Source of the DNA: Hippophae tibetana
Taxonomy: Eukaryota > Streptophyta > Magnoliopsida > Rosales > Elaeagnaceae
Direction: 5' to 3'
DNA length: 64,000 nt
Assembly: GCA_037013495.1 (NCBI GenBank)
Contig: CM072811.1
Coordinates: 14,948,659-15,012,658, forward strand
The position numbers and the translations under genes are program-made. Positions 36,401-49,536 of the stretch are shown piece by piece (position 1 is the stretch's first letter; every line of letters starts with the position of its first letter). The notes under the pieces were generated by a model that saw nothing but the letters and a program-made list of their open reading frames with translations, was not told the DNA's origin and ran no database searches.

Positions 36401-37345
36401 GAACTTACCTTAAATTTTGAGAAAATACTTTGGTGAAAATTTGAATTTAAAAGGAAAGTTCAAATTAAATAATCAACATTATGTTTGCTCTATTTGATTA
36501 AAGTAAAACAAAATAGAAGAAAAAGAAAGTGAAAGGCAAAAATCAAAAAGGTGTTAAAGTGGTTGAAATTAGTAAAGACTATGAGTATCAAGGCAAAAAC
36601 TTCTTCAAAAAGGAAAAAAAACACTCTACTTATTGAGTATGAGAACAATATTGTCATCAGTATGTACATATTGTCGAGAAAGAGCTATAGTGTGAATCCT
36701 ATGCATATTCTTTTTATTTTTTTTCTACCAAGTTTTTTCCGAGTTTGCTTTGATTTTCTATATCCATTTCTTTCTTAGCCCTCACCCTATGACCTGTCAT
36801 TACAACCCTAATTAAAGACCTTTTGATATCGGATTTTGGTATTTGATTACATTAGTAGAGATGATTTCTGAAAATTGGACTTATGGAGTTAAGTTTTGAG
36901 AGAATTCTTCTGATTTTAGTTATTCTATTATTATATTAATTTTCTAGTGGTTTGAAGTTAAATTGACTATTTCACACACACACTCAAGAACCTAGCTTTA
37001 TGTTGAAGTAAATGCTTAACTCTCGCTTGACAAATTGTTGAACTTTGATTGATTTTCTTGCAATATTCGATGTAAAAAGAGTAAGTTATTAGTGATAAAA
37101 TTTAAATTCAAATCATGACTTGGTGAGTGATGGTAGTTATTTATGGGGTCTTGTTAACACTGTTTACAATTATCTTTTATTTTATTTTATTTTTGTTTGA
37201 GGACAAACAAAGTTTTAGGTTTGAGGTGTTTGATGATTACATAATTTGATATAATTTATCACTTCTAAACTTTAAACTTTAATTTAATTTAATTTATTTA
37301 TTTTTATTATAGACTTCATTATTATTATTTAAATTTTATTTCAAA

Positions 37346-40300
37346 TTTCAAAAACACCGAGTTAGGTACCCATATACTATAGGTACCCAACCAAGTAAGG
37401 TTACCCAGCCTAAGTATAACCCGTCTTCTATCTATGTTTGGAATATAGATGGAATGACCGAACATGAAATATTAAATGTCTTATAGCAAATGACGATGGC
37501 ATCAAATGCATATAAGACTCAAAATGGTATAATTGATAAAATAGTTGTCGAATTATTCTTTACTATATCACACCATTTTATGGGAGATTTATCCCATTAA
37601 AAAGATAAAAATGCTGATCTTATTTCAAATATAAGATGTAAGAAGATGAGTGATTTTCAAAATTATAAAACATTATTTCTAAGCAGAGTCATGTTAAGAG
37701 AAGATTCTACACAACCTTGATGGGAAAAAAGTTCTTAGTAGGACTTCCTCCACTCTTAGGTGAGAAAACCATAAACAAAATTTGTGAAGTATTTGGGAAT
37801 CACATTATTCCTTATGATCAGTTAACCAATGGTGAATTGATCAGCTTTGATCTAATCAAGGGTCTTCAAATTTTTCAAGATTTGAAAATCCAAAAACAAA
37901 TGAAACAGGAGCTGAAAATCTCCAAAAGAGAAATTGGATCATTTTGTAAGCAGTTTGACAACAATTTCTCTATTGATCAAACTTGTGGTGGAAACTACAG
38001 TAAAACTATTAACAAACCTTATAAGAAATCTCATAAGACTTATAAGACATTTTTAAAATCCAGAAACCATTCTTTGAAAAAAGAATAAGTTTTTATAAAA
38101 AAACTTATAAAAGAAATTTCAATAAGGAATCAAAACATCATAATAAACCCTTTAAAAAATTTAAAGAGTTTAAATGTTGTAATGTGGTAAGAAAGGCCAC
38201 ACTTCAAATTATTGTAAGTTGTCTAAAAAGTTTCATGGATTAAAACTTGAAGAAGACACCTTAAACAAAATCTCTGCCTTAATGGTAGATGAACTATCAT
38301 CATCTCAGTTTGAACCTTGGTCAAATAAATCCAAAGAATTAAATCCTCAGGAAGACGAGTTAGCTTCAACTGATTCAAAAACATCCAATGAAATCATTAA
38401 TGTATTGACTAAGGAAGAAGATAAGAAACTTCACTTAAAAATCCTTGAGTTAAACAACCCTAGTAATATAAAATTATATATGGACCACTTGATTAATAAC
38501 TTAGCCAAAACCCAACCATTTCCAAAACATGTTGAACTTCCAAGTACCAGTACAAGCTATTACAACCTCACTGCTGTTTTGGAATTCAAGAACAAAACAA
38601 TAAAACCAGAAAGTCAAATTCAAGACTTAAAAACTGAAATCAAAACCATTAAGTTAGAACTATACTAGCTTAAATAAAAACATAAAGAATATGACCTCAT
38701 ATTTGAACTTCTTAAGAAAACTGGAGTAAAATCTCCATTGAGTGAGTCAGATGATGAAATTGAGCTAAACACCCAAGAACTTAAAAACATTGAAAGAATT
38801 CCTGAAAATGCTCTTCAAATTCTTAGGGAAATCACCATTAGGAAACACAAAATATCCATTACCCTAGTATTCCATAACCAATCAAAACTTGACACAATAG
38901 CCTTATTTGATATAGGCATTGATCTCAATTGTATTAAACCATCAATCATTCCCAGATGATTTTATTAATCAATGGATGAACTGCTTACCTCAGCCAATAA
39001 ATCAAAAATGAATGGTGACCTTGAACAATTTTGTAGAGAATAAATCAATGATCTATTATCTAAAAAATTAATATCAAAATCCATATCGTCATGGAGTTGT
39101 GCAGCTTTCTATGTCAACAAATCAATTGAGATCGAAAGAGGAGTACCTCGATTGGTCAACAACTACAAACCCTTTAACAAAGCCTTAAAATGGATTAGGT
39201 AACAAACCTCTTAACAGAGCACCTCAAGGTGTGCTTTTATTTGTTGCACAATTCTGGTATGCTCTTCTGTCCATGGCTCAGGAGTTTTCTTGAGCCTATT
39301 ATGTAATGGATTTTCCAATCTATTGATATTGGGACAAAAAAATTAACATATAATTTAAGCTACCAAGAAATCTTTGTAGCTGAGTTTTGTCGATGATCTT
39401 ATCAGGACACTTGGTAGTAAACTAAAGTGACTGTTCAATTGGGATAATAGTTCTATTAGACACATTATGTCCAAGAAACTTGATATTGGTTTTGAAGAGA
39501 GTAATCTTGTTGGCTGATGAGGCCATACCACTCTTTTTGATGATATGGAAGAAGGTTTTTAGATTCCTGATATGTTGTCTGACATCTTTAGAAAAGATAA
39601 GTACATCGTCGATGTACACGATACAAAATTCTGAATAAGGATTGAATATATCATTAATAATCTTTTGAAATTCAGAAGGCACATTTTTGAGGCCGAAAGG
39701 CATGACATTCCATTCATAATGTTCGAATGGAATAGTAAATGCCATTTTGTATCTATGTTTTGGTTTGATTTGAATTTTCCAGAAACTTGATTTCATATCG
39801 AATTTTGAGAATATTGATGAAGAATGGAGTTTTTGAAGAAGCTCTTTTTTATTTGGAATAGGGTACCTAATCCATTTTAAGGATTTTTAAAGGGGTTTGT
39901 AGTTGATGACGAATCGAGGTGTTTAAATAAATATTTTAGTCAATATTCTTAAGTATTGTTTGAACCTTAGATAATAATATATATGACTTTGTGATTTGCT
40001 TATATGATAATAAGTAAGGTTGCTGCATTTATGTATTCGATCTGGACGAAAGGTAATAAGTCCTATATTAGCCATGTGTTGGCGTTTGAAGGGCAATAAT
40101 TCCTTATAAGTGCCGGTGGTTTAGTAAACAACCTATTCTATTATAAGTTGAAGAAAGTCATAAATATTATATGTATAGATAGAACAAGAAATGCATGTTA
40201 AAATTTTCCTATATGATAACTTAGCATATTTCCATGACTTAAATTTCATATTTGTAATACATGTGTCTTGATAGTTAGTAGTAAATAGTAATTTTAAAGA

Positions 40301-40767
40301 ATAAGATTCTTCTTTAACATTTAAAGATATTATATTGATGATTAGTTTTCACCATATTTTACAAGCATATTATTTCAGTTTAAATATGTCAAAACATGAT
40401 TTTCTTGCATCATCACCTTTATTATCAAAATCATCATCTTCTTCTTCGAGGAACAAAAATATTACCAATAGTGATGAACGCACTATTGAAAACCTTTCAA
40501 AATCAATTGATCACTAGAAGATCCCAAAGGTCAACAGAGATCAAATTTATAAAACAAAGATGATGAATTTTTTTAAAACTTAATACATCATTAAAATTGA
40601 GGAAAGGAACATCCAACTTTCTTTACCTTTTGAAACTATTCAATTATTTTCAAAAGCATCATTAAAAAAACATTTTAAAAAGAATTTCAAATGTATTCAT
40701 ATAGGATTAGTCCAAGTTGGACTAAGACCCTTGACCAGAGATGGTCTAAACTCAACAACTAGAATTT
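37346..40767. mobile_element. Endogenous pararetrovirus (Caulimoviridae) pieces, mixed orientation
   Basis: Plus strand 37346-39205: coat-protein region (MASNAYKTQNG, FLVGLPPLLGEKTINKI, YDQLTNGELIS, KREIGSFCKQF), a Cys-rich knuckle near 38180, a protease-like LFDIGIDLNCIKPS near 38910, and the start of RT (NNYKPFNKALKWIR, 39160-39200). Minus strand 39206-39925: RT core (FWKIQIKPKHRYKMAFTIPF, WNVMPFGLKNVPSEFQK, CIVYIDDVLIFSKDV). Plus strand 40386-40767: movement-protein N-terminus with IHIGLVQVGLRPLTRDGLN, preceded by a non-coding stretch that may be the viral intergenic region. Wording of CP and MP fits the Florendovirus/Petuvirus side of the family. The pieces are broken and rearranged. Confidence 0.85.
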
Positions 40768-41030
40768 TTGGTTAGGTGTAGGTTGGAATGCGTGCACAAT
40801 GGCATAAAGTTGGTTAGGTATAGTGCGTGGAAAGGCAAGCTTGACTGGCGTGTACTAGGGGACAACAAAGGTAGTTAGGGAATCAGAGTTTGTTAGTGTT
40901 CCTTTCTATTTTCTCTTTCCTTTGTAAGGCTATATATAGTCTTAATAAGACTAATAAAAGATATACTAGAATTTTTCAAATCAATCCTCTCATTCTCTCT
41001 ATTTTTCTCTTCTCACAAATTCCACATATC
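40768..41030 (+). mobile_element. Partial copia-type LTR, relative of 19111-19499
   Basis: It shares TTGGTTAGGTGTAGGTTGGA, the TATA region GGCTATATATAG near 40929, AATAAAAGATATACTAGAA and the 3' end TTCCACATATCA with the LTR at 19111-19499. It interrupts or abuts the pararetroviral movement-protein fragment. Confidence 0.7.
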
Positions 41031-41829
41031 ACATGGTCGTAGACAAGTGAAGGAAAAGTGATGTGATGTCTTTGGTCATAGAATTAAGAAGTCAAGATTT
41101 GGCCAGCTAATTCTCATCTTTTTTAGCTTCATATGTCTTAGAAATATTGTATTTTAGAGCAACCTTATTACCATAAATAAAGCCTCAACGTACACTTTAA
41201 CATTATTTGGATGAAATGTTTTATTGGTCGGCCAAGTAAGAAAAAAATATAAAATTCATCTACCTTTTGACTAAGTAGAAGTCTTTTTCTATATTAAATA
41301 AGTATCATATACAAGTACAAATAATAAAAACAATTGTCAGAAAAGTATTACATGAATTGGCATGTGCTTCATTAATAGAGGTATGTAGTGGAATTATTTG
41401 AAAATAAATGCTTCACACATTAAAACAATAAAAAATTGTTTCCAATGCCATTTATTCATGTTATGCAACAACCTTTCCCCTCAACCTTATCCTTCTCTCT
41501 CTAAACCCAAAACACAATTCCAAATCTCTCTTAAACCCCTCAATATTTTTCCTACCATCACCATCGACCACCATAGTTTATCAACTTTTCACTAACCTTT
41601 TAATGTTTGAAGGTAGATAAGAGGTGTTGGAGAACACTTTATAGACCTTGCGAAACTCAGGTTGTCGTTTCTATGGGTTCAAGACTGTAAGTTTGCTTTT
41701 TATTTATTTTTTATCTTCTAAATGTAAGTTTGAATTGATATTGGTTGTAAAAACCATGGCTTACCATTCTTTATTTTTGGATGCAAATATTGTAATTGTT
41801 TTTCATGAATTGACTCAACCATTTTTAGA
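41031..41829. other. Unassigned sequence with a pyrimidine-rich segment
   Basis: At 41470-41600 the plus strand is C/T-rich, like a plant 5' UTR, and is followed near 41690 by GACTGTAAGTTTG, which could be read as a splice donor. No conserved protein can be recognised. It may be a gene fragment or the decayed end of a mobile element. Confidence 0.3.
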
Positions 41830-43050
41830 ACAAGTAAAAGAGTTTGACACCCGATACATTAACCATGTAAGAAGATACAAATTTCTTAAAGACTCAACTC
41901 CACAAACAGCGAAACAACACAAGAAAAGTAATATTCACCATAATCAGGAAACAATAGACATGCTATACAGTTAGGAATAAGGATGAAACAATAGAAAGTA
42001 AAAATCTTTCCTATCAGAGTCCAAATCTTATATGTTGTAATATACACAATAAAAACTCATATTGTATTTACACCAGAGTAGATCATACAAACCCAATAAT
42101 GCAATGAGGTAAACTCACATGTATATGGTAAAATCCTTGGGTTTTTTTTATGGAAACTACTAAATAACAAACAATTAATTAATAACAATAAATAGATACA
42201 ACTCAATAGAAGTATAAACACAAATACCATTATTAATTGAGATCATTCTATCATAATTGCCTACTACTTTTTCGCTTGTTGCCTCCACAACTACTTGATC
42301 CAACACAAAGATTTGACTCTCTTTCAAAGCCAACATTGCGCACAATAGTATGAATGGTAATCAATGATCAAGAACGTGTAAAATAATATGGGGAATAATT
42401 CAACCAAAACAACCAACAAACACTGTCTTTAGACCTCACAAATATAGTTTAGCCCAATCCCAAGAGCAAAATATTGCTCATGCGTTAAAATAGTCTTAAG
42501 TACTCAAAAATTAAGAATGCTATTTTACTCTCACAAGTACACATCAAAAACACCAAAAAACACTCAAGATGATTTGTGAAACGAAATTAGAATTGCAAGA
42601 AAGGTTTTGTAGAGTTTCACTTGGATTTTCTAATTTATAAGCAATTAAAATGGGGTATTTATAAAAAAATTTGAGCTCAACGGTACCTTTTGGGCCTTAC
42701 TAATCACTCATCAAGGCCTCATTAAGGGGGTCAATGAGGGGTCCGTTGAGGCACCCAAAAATTCACTAAAAAATGATTTTTTCATTTTAAAAATTACTAA
42801 GTAATTTTCCAAAATACCTACAAACAAAACAAAAAAAAACCACAATAGTCAACCTAGCATGCATATTACGAAAACCAATCCCTTGGTGTGTGTAAACATG
42901 GTCATATAAAAAGTGTACGTAATTATGTGCATATGTGCATTACTAATCGTTACTGGCCAACCTTACAAAGAAGAAGAAAAGTACACTAGGTAAAATAAAT
43001 AGACTATGTTTTGCACCTAAAAACGCCAATAAAGACTCAAAGGACTTACA
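41830..43050 (-). repeat. Sirevirus 3' LTR
   Basis: On the minus strand it starts TGTAAGTCCTTTGAG directly after the purine tract AAAGGGGATGAA. Its left half aligns with the partial 5' LTR next to the primer site at 59099 (shared TTAAAGACTCAACTCCACAA-like block) and with the LTR in 53302-55215. The left boundary is placed by this alignment. Confidence 0.7.
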
Positions 43051-43615
43051 TTCATCCCCTTTGACTTTCTGTGGAAAAACACTACACAACTAAGTATAGA
43101 CACATATCAATCATGAGATGATCATGATGATGACTTAAAGATATTTGATCCTATGAACAAACATCGACGCATACCCAACACCAAAAAATAGACTTACTCC
43201 AAGTGCATCCATCTTCTGTGGTCCATCCATCTTCATGATCAATGATGAGTGCTAAAAAAGCACTAAAATTGCCATGATTTTATGCACATTAATTGATTAT
43301 ATATATATATATATATATGATTTTATCATATATTTATATAAATTTTTCTTTTCGGAATCACAGGTATTTTTATTATTTTTCAGGTATTTTTACTTAAAAA
43401 CGTATCTTAAAGACTCAAAGAAGAATACTGTAGGCAATACATCAAAAATATATTCATAAAATAAATGAGGAAAAGTCAACAAAATTGGACAAAATGGGTC
43501 AAAAAGGTCAAAAAGGAGGAAATCGCGCACGTAGTCTCCCAACCACACGTAGTACACCCAACATCGTGCGCCTGCTCTCCATTCCGTGCACGTCCCTACT
43601 CTATTCCGCGCGCGC

Positions 43616-45531
43616 TGATGAACGAAAACCGACATCGTCGATTCTTGCCAATACTTTGGTTTTAATATTTATAAAACTCTCGCAAGTGCACGAATCATTT
43701 CGAAGAAAATGATAAGTATACTCCCAAGGTCGATCTAAGGAAGGAATGTGTGTGGTTTTTAATTTATTATTCAAACTTCTAAAAACGAAATTAAATCCTA
43801 AACATCCTGTCACGATAGTTTGGGGTTTTTGTGTTTTTAATCTACTTACATAAAAATAAACATAGATTCAATAAACATTTATGCAAATTTTATCATTTAT
43901 AATGGCAGAGTATTTATGGATATAATAACTAAGTTAATTATGCTTGCTCATATTATCTAGGTTATTAAAGATATGAATTGATATTTATTGATTCTCCCTT
44001 TTTTGTATGAATACCACCTTTGGTGGGGTTAGATATTCTTTGTTAACTAAACAAATCAATTAACACCTATGGGTGGGGTTGATAACTAATTTGCCTCATT
44101 AAATTAATTCCTTTTTCTAAGAGATTGAAAATGAACCATTTAAATGCCACCTTTGGTGGGGTTAGACAGTTTAAACTTTATTCAAGGTGTCCAAATTAAA
44201 CCTAAGAATTTAGCTATCCGAGTACTAACTTTCAAGTTTTAAAACCACTACCGAAAACATGTTGTCAATACATTTTCAGATAATAATTCTTATAAAAACT
44301 TTTGAAATAGAGCTTCACTCTAACTACCGGGCGATTGTACCATCAAATAAAAGAGCACTACTCTAAATCAGACCGGATAACTAAACCTTAAAATCTAATT
44401 TTCAGGTTTAAGTTTGTAATGAAAAATAATATATTTCTCTCTAACATTCTTAATATAAAATCATGAATAAAAACAAAATCAATTTATTTTAGAGATTTTT
44501 ACCTATTTAATATTTCGCAAGCATAACAACGTTATTATTACATCATGTTTACTAAATAGCCAGCACAGTTAAATTTAACCACAGACAAATTAAATATAAC
44601 ATGTAAGAATAAAGCATAAAAATAACTGTAAAGAAAATAAAATCCTTACAGAACTTCGACGCTATTCCCGTTGCTGGAAAAACTCCAAGCGGAATTTGCA
44701 CTCCCATTTATTGAATCAAAGAGCTAAAATATTACAAAAACATAACTAGTTCTTCCCAAAAAAAAGGGAAGCACTCTAAATCTAAGAGAAATTAACTAAG
44801 AAAAGCTAAAAACTAAGAAAACATAAGAAAAACTAAGAAAAACTAAAGAATCCTAAAAATCTAAGAAAAGAGAGAAAAGAATGTATTTGGAGGTGTTTTT
44901 AGGTGTGATTTGAAGTGAAGGGAAGGGGGGTATTTATAGGTGAGGATGGAGAGAAAAAGTAGAGAAAAAAATGTTAAAAAAAATGTAAAAACGCGGATTA
45001 TTGATTGCTGAGGTTATTGATGACGTCAGCATGACATGGGGCGGCTGCACAGTACCGAGTATGAACAGTGCCGAGTCTGATGAACAGTACGCGCGGATGA
45101 ACAGTACCGCGGATGAACAGTACCCGCGGATGAACAGTACCCGCGGATGAACAGTGCGCGCGCTGCTGCTTGGGGCGGTGCTGGGCGCTGGGGCGCGGCG
45201 GTCGGGCGGTGGGGCGTAGCGGCCGGGCAGCGCGGCGGCGCGTTTTTCTCCTTTTTGACCTTTTTGACCCATTTTGTCCAATTTTTCCATATTTGTCGAC
45301 CTTTCCGCATTTATTTATTAATATATTTGTGATGTATTGCTTCCAGTATTCCTCTTTGAGTTTTTAAGTTGCGTTTTTAAGCCAAAATACCTGAAAAACA
45401 ATAAAAATACCCGTGATTCCGAAAAAGACAAATTTATATAAATATATGATAAAACATATAAATATATATATTTTTAATCAATTAATGTGCATAAAATCAT
45501 GGTTATTTTAGTGCTTTTTGAGCACTCATCA
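43616..45531 (-). repeat. Family A 3' LTR (1916 bp)
   Basis: Nearly identical to 49560-51442. The 33-bp length difference comes from the number of copies of a 17-bp GC-rich unit near 45090-45150 (CGCGGATGAACAGTACC), with about four here and two in the 5' LTR. Confidence 0.92.
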
Positions 45532-47782
45532 CAACCCCCAACCAGCTTCTTGCTAGTCCCTTAGCAAGAGAAGCGATAAAAACTAAAAATTAAACTATCC
45601 TAAATCACTTTCGTGGATTGAAACGGTTGCATTTAGCCTATGCAACAAGCCGTTAAACCCCTAGGTTGCCCTAGTGGACGAGTTTGAGTCTCGTGAGGGT
45701 TTTCAGTAATGATACCCACAAACATTGAACTAACTGTAAAAATCAAAAGAAACTATAAAAACAATCAAATCAAAAACTACAATTACAACACAATCAATAA
45801 TTAATTTAAGAATAAAAGAAAACAACATATCACAAAAATATCTCATACTTTTTAATCTCTTTTAAGATCATAATTAAAATCTCAAGCATAAGTTATTTTA
45901 ATCTCTTTAAACAATCATGATTTTATTATAATAATTAGTCGAAAATCATTTTCATATTTCATTTCAAAAATGTATCAATTTAATTTTACCCAATTTCAGT
46001 GTCATGAATTAGAATTCGCTTCGACTCTATTCCTCACAAGTCAATACTCTCAAAGCACTGAATCCTATGGGTTCAAACACTCATACTAATTTATATGCGA
46101 AAGAGTTGATGTATAGAAATGAACTAATAGGTTCGCATATGTATAAAGAATAAAGGCTCAAAGTGTTATTTTAACATTGATCTCATGAAAGGAATCGAAT
46201 GTATAAATTATAAAGATATCATATATAAAAATTATTTTAATGCATAAATCAAACTCATTAAGAAAGAATTTCAAGATATATGCTTTTTACAAATGAAGAA
46301 ATTGCAATGACTTTTTAGGGAATTACTTCCTATATATTTCTTTTGTAATTAGCCTTTACTCACAACTTTGTAGGCAATGTGGGTCATAGTATGTAGATGA
46401 TACTATAATTTTTTTTATCTCTCTATTTTTTTTTCTGAAGATATTTTTTTTTTCAATATATGTATTTTTTTAGAGAGTCAACCCATGTATAGATTGTACA
46501 TTTTTTTGGATTTTGGTGAGTGGTTAATTTTGTGGCTTTTCTGTTTGATCTTGGTTTAGGTAACCCCAGATATGTCTTTTTGTTTTTGTAGCAGTCATGC
46601 ATAAATGAGATATAAGCATATACTATCAATTTCTACTCAAATCATTTAATCTAAACAAAAATAATAAAAAAATATATGATACTCTATTAAGATGAGAAAA
46701 AATTCATACATTCAATGCTAATATCTATAGAGATCATCTAAAAATTTGAATAAATAAGAAATGTGTTTGGAGTAGAAAAAATATATTTCACTCTGAATAA
46801 AAGAATTTAGGCTCAAATTATATCTCTCAAGGGTAGTCTCCACTAAAAAAAAATTCATAAACACCGATTTTGGGTTTAATATAATTTCCACATTTTATCA
46901 AGAAATACTAGTTATGACAAAAACTAACTAATTATCAAAAATAATTACAAAATATTTCATGATATGTTTTCAAAAATTAATCTAACAGTACAAAAGGCTT
47001 AATTATTTACTTAAATTTGATTTAAAGAAATGATAAATTTTTGTGAGAAAATATTAAATTTTTTTTTTTTAATTTTTAAATTGTTAAATCTTTTTTTTTT
47101 TTAATTAAGCATGGTAACTTTTCACCACCCCAACCTAGAACTTACATTGTCCTCAATGTAACAACTGTAAATTAAAGATAAAGAGAAAAGAGAAGAAAGA
47201 TTACCTATTTCCTGAGAATGTGTAAGTAGTAATGGAGAAATGCAGGTGCATCCATCATATTCATTATTAAAGTGTATACAGACAGATCGCTGTAAACTTC
47301 TAACATCTCAACAAATATTTTTAGTTTTAACAATTTAAAAATTATTAAACTAAAATGAACAATCAAATTAAGTAAATAAAATAAATAACAGAAAATTACC
47401 TAAAATGATGGGTTGCCTCCCATCCAGCGCTTAGTTTAACGTCTTAGCAAGACGTAACTTGGGGATTGCCTCTTAAGTAAACTCAATGTCCCCTCATCAT
47501 TGAGTCAATCATACCTACAAGTAAGACAATGTTGTCTACCTATACTGTTTCAAACATGCCCTATTGACTTTTAAATTTTTCTGTACCAAAAACTAAGGGC
47601 ATGCTTGAGGGTTTTAGATAACCCACATCTAGGTGCAAATCAAATAATTAAGGCATCATAACACAATTGTACCTAGATCAAGCAAAGAAACTAACTCTTG
47701 AGATTAAAACTTTAAAATTTTTGAGATAGTTTCAATTTTTTTTTTAAGGTTTTAAAATAACATAATTAGTATTAACCAAGAG

Positions 47783-47908
47783 TGCTCCCAGGAAAGAATG
47801 GTGGGGCAAAGGCTCCTTAAATACCATCCTCCTAGACAGAGCAACGTTCCCAGGAAAGACTAGTGGCACAAAGGCTTCCAAGAACTAGTCTCCTAGACAG
47901 AACTCCCT
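47783..47908. repeat. Two-copy tandem repeat of about 62 bp in family A
   Basis: Copies start at about 47783 and 47845 and share CTCCCAGGAAAGA-like, GGCAAAGGCT-like and CTCCTAGACAGA-like blocks. The stretch at 47405-47480, with GGGTTGCCTCCCATCCAGCG, is the other conserved non-coding block of the interior. Confidence 0.7.
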
Positions 47909-47929
47909 TAGATCTTTACTTTTCATGCT

Positions 47930-48480
47930 ATTAAAATTAAGTTAATTAAGTTCAGTTAAGTAAAAATCTAAGTTAATTAAGTTAATGAAAATCTAATTTA
48001 ATTAAAAAGCTAAGTTGGTTAAGTAAAAAAATATCTAAATTAATTAAAAAAACTAAGTTAATCAAAGTTAATTAAAAAGTTCAAGTTAATTAAGTTAAGT
48101 TAATTAAAAAGCTAAGTTAAAAATCTAAGTTAGTTAAGTTAAAAAAAAATCTAAGTTAATTAAAAAGTTAAATTAATTAAGTTAAGTAAACTAAAAATCT
48201 AAGTTAATTAAGTTAATGAAAAATCTAAGTTAATTAAGTTAAATAAAAATTAAGAGAGAAATAAAAAATAATAATAATAATAAAAAAATAATAAAAAAAA
48301 ATAAAAATAAAAATAAATTAAATTAAAATTGATATAAAATAAAATAAAATAAAATAAAATAAAGTAAAATAAAATAAAATAAAATAAAATAAACAAAAAT
48401 AAAATAAAAATAAAATAAAATAAAATTGAAAAAGGTAAAGAAAAATAAAATAAGAATAAAAAATGATTTTTTTTATTTTG
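47930..48480. repeat. Low-complexity AAGTTAATT and AATAAAAT arrays
   Basis: 47930-48245 is built from variants of CTAAGTTAATTAAGTTAA, and 48290-48470 from (AATAAA/TAAAA)n. Both are internal to the full-length family A element and non-coding. Confidence 0.85.
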
Positions 48481-48589
48481 TTTTTATTCATTTTTATTAT
48501 TACTTTTATTAAAATAAAATTAAGATTTTAAATAAAAATTAAAATTAAATGAAAATTAAAAAGTAAGCTTTATTTTTTTTTAATTTTTT

Positions 48590-49330
48590 TTTACTATTCA
48601 TGAACGGTAATTTTATTTTACTATTTACACTATATTAAAAAATTTTAAGTTTTTAATTTTTAATTGTTTTTTTACTATTCATGAACGGTAATTTTATTTT
48701 ACTATTTAAATTAGATTATTTATTTATTTTTATTTTAAAATTTTTAAAATTTTAATTTTAATTTTTTTTTACTATTCATGAACGGTAATTTTTTTTTACT
48801 ATTTACACTATATTAAAAAATTTTAAGTTTTTAATTTTTAATTTTTTTTTACTATTCATGAATGGTAATTTTATTTTACTATTTACATTAGAGTATTTAT
48901 TTATTTTTATCTTAAAATTTTAAAATTTTAATTTTTTTTATACTATTTATGAACGGTAATTTTATTTTACTATTTACATTAGAGTATTTATTTATTTTTA
49001 TCTTAAAATTTTAAAATTTTAATTTTTTTATACTATTCATGAACGGTAATTTTATTTTACTATTTACATTAGAGTATTTATTTATTTTTATCTTAAAATT
49101 TTAAAATTTTAATTTTTTTATACTATTCATGAACGGTAATTTTATTTTACTATTTACACTATATTAAAAAATTTTAAGTTTTTAATTTTTTTAATTTTTA
49201 ATTTTTTTTTACTATTCATGAACGGTAATTTTATTTTACTATCTACGCTATAAATTTTATTTATTTATTTTTAACTTAAAATTTTAAGTTTTTTTTGTTT
49301 TTTTTACTATTCATGAACGGTAAAATTTTT
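48590..49330. repeat. Minisatellite of nine roughly 90-bp units next to the primer site
   Basis: The core TACTATTCATGAACGGTAA recurs near 48592, 48672, 48770, 48851, 48941, 49031, 49121, 49211 and 49306, with AT-rich spacers containing TTTACTATTTACA and TTAAAATTTTAAAATTTTAA. The core contains the palindrome TTCATGAA. The array lies 3' of the primer site in the element's leader. Confidence 0.9.
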
Positions 49331-49536
49331 TACTTCAAATTTCAAATTTCTAAATTATTTTACAATTAAAAAAAATTTAATTTTTAATTTTTTAATTTTT
49401 TTAATTTTTTTTATTTCTTATGTAATTTGAAATTTGATTATTATTATTTTCTATTAAAACAAAAAAAATCACAATTATTTACAGCACAAAAATGTTTTTA
49501 AAATTTTGATAAATAATTTAAAAACCGCTATTCCTT

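Larger units (their letters stand above)
30514..37345 (+). mobile_element. Athila-like Ty3/gypsy element, scrambled fossil
   Basis: Parts seen: plus-strand 5' LTR (30514-31816); an inverted block (31836-33477) with Athila-type gag, a tRNA-Asp primer site and part of an LTR; plus-strand protease and RT (33478-35210: KLDKQFPKFLDIFKKIHI, WRVCIDYRKLNKATRKDHFP, FMDDFSV); an integrase tail (around 35215-35590: PVELEYKAYLVVKNFNFDL, FNSRLKLFPSK); a non-coding 3' region (35591-37230); and the start of a 3' LTR (37231-37345). The element is clearly broken and rearranged, and several domains expected of a complete member are not visible. Confidence 0.8.

Noticed and set aside
43601-43813. Recurring 70-110 residue minus frame (also at 8943-9275 and 49518-49757) with near-identical protein
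   Set aside because: The identity reflects shared LTR DNA. The frame crosses the LTR/primer-site boundary and has no start context or protein family character.
48590-49330. Regular repeats considered as a CRISPR-like array
   Set aside because: Spacers are themselves repeats, the context is a plant LTR element and there are no cas genes. It is a minisatellite.
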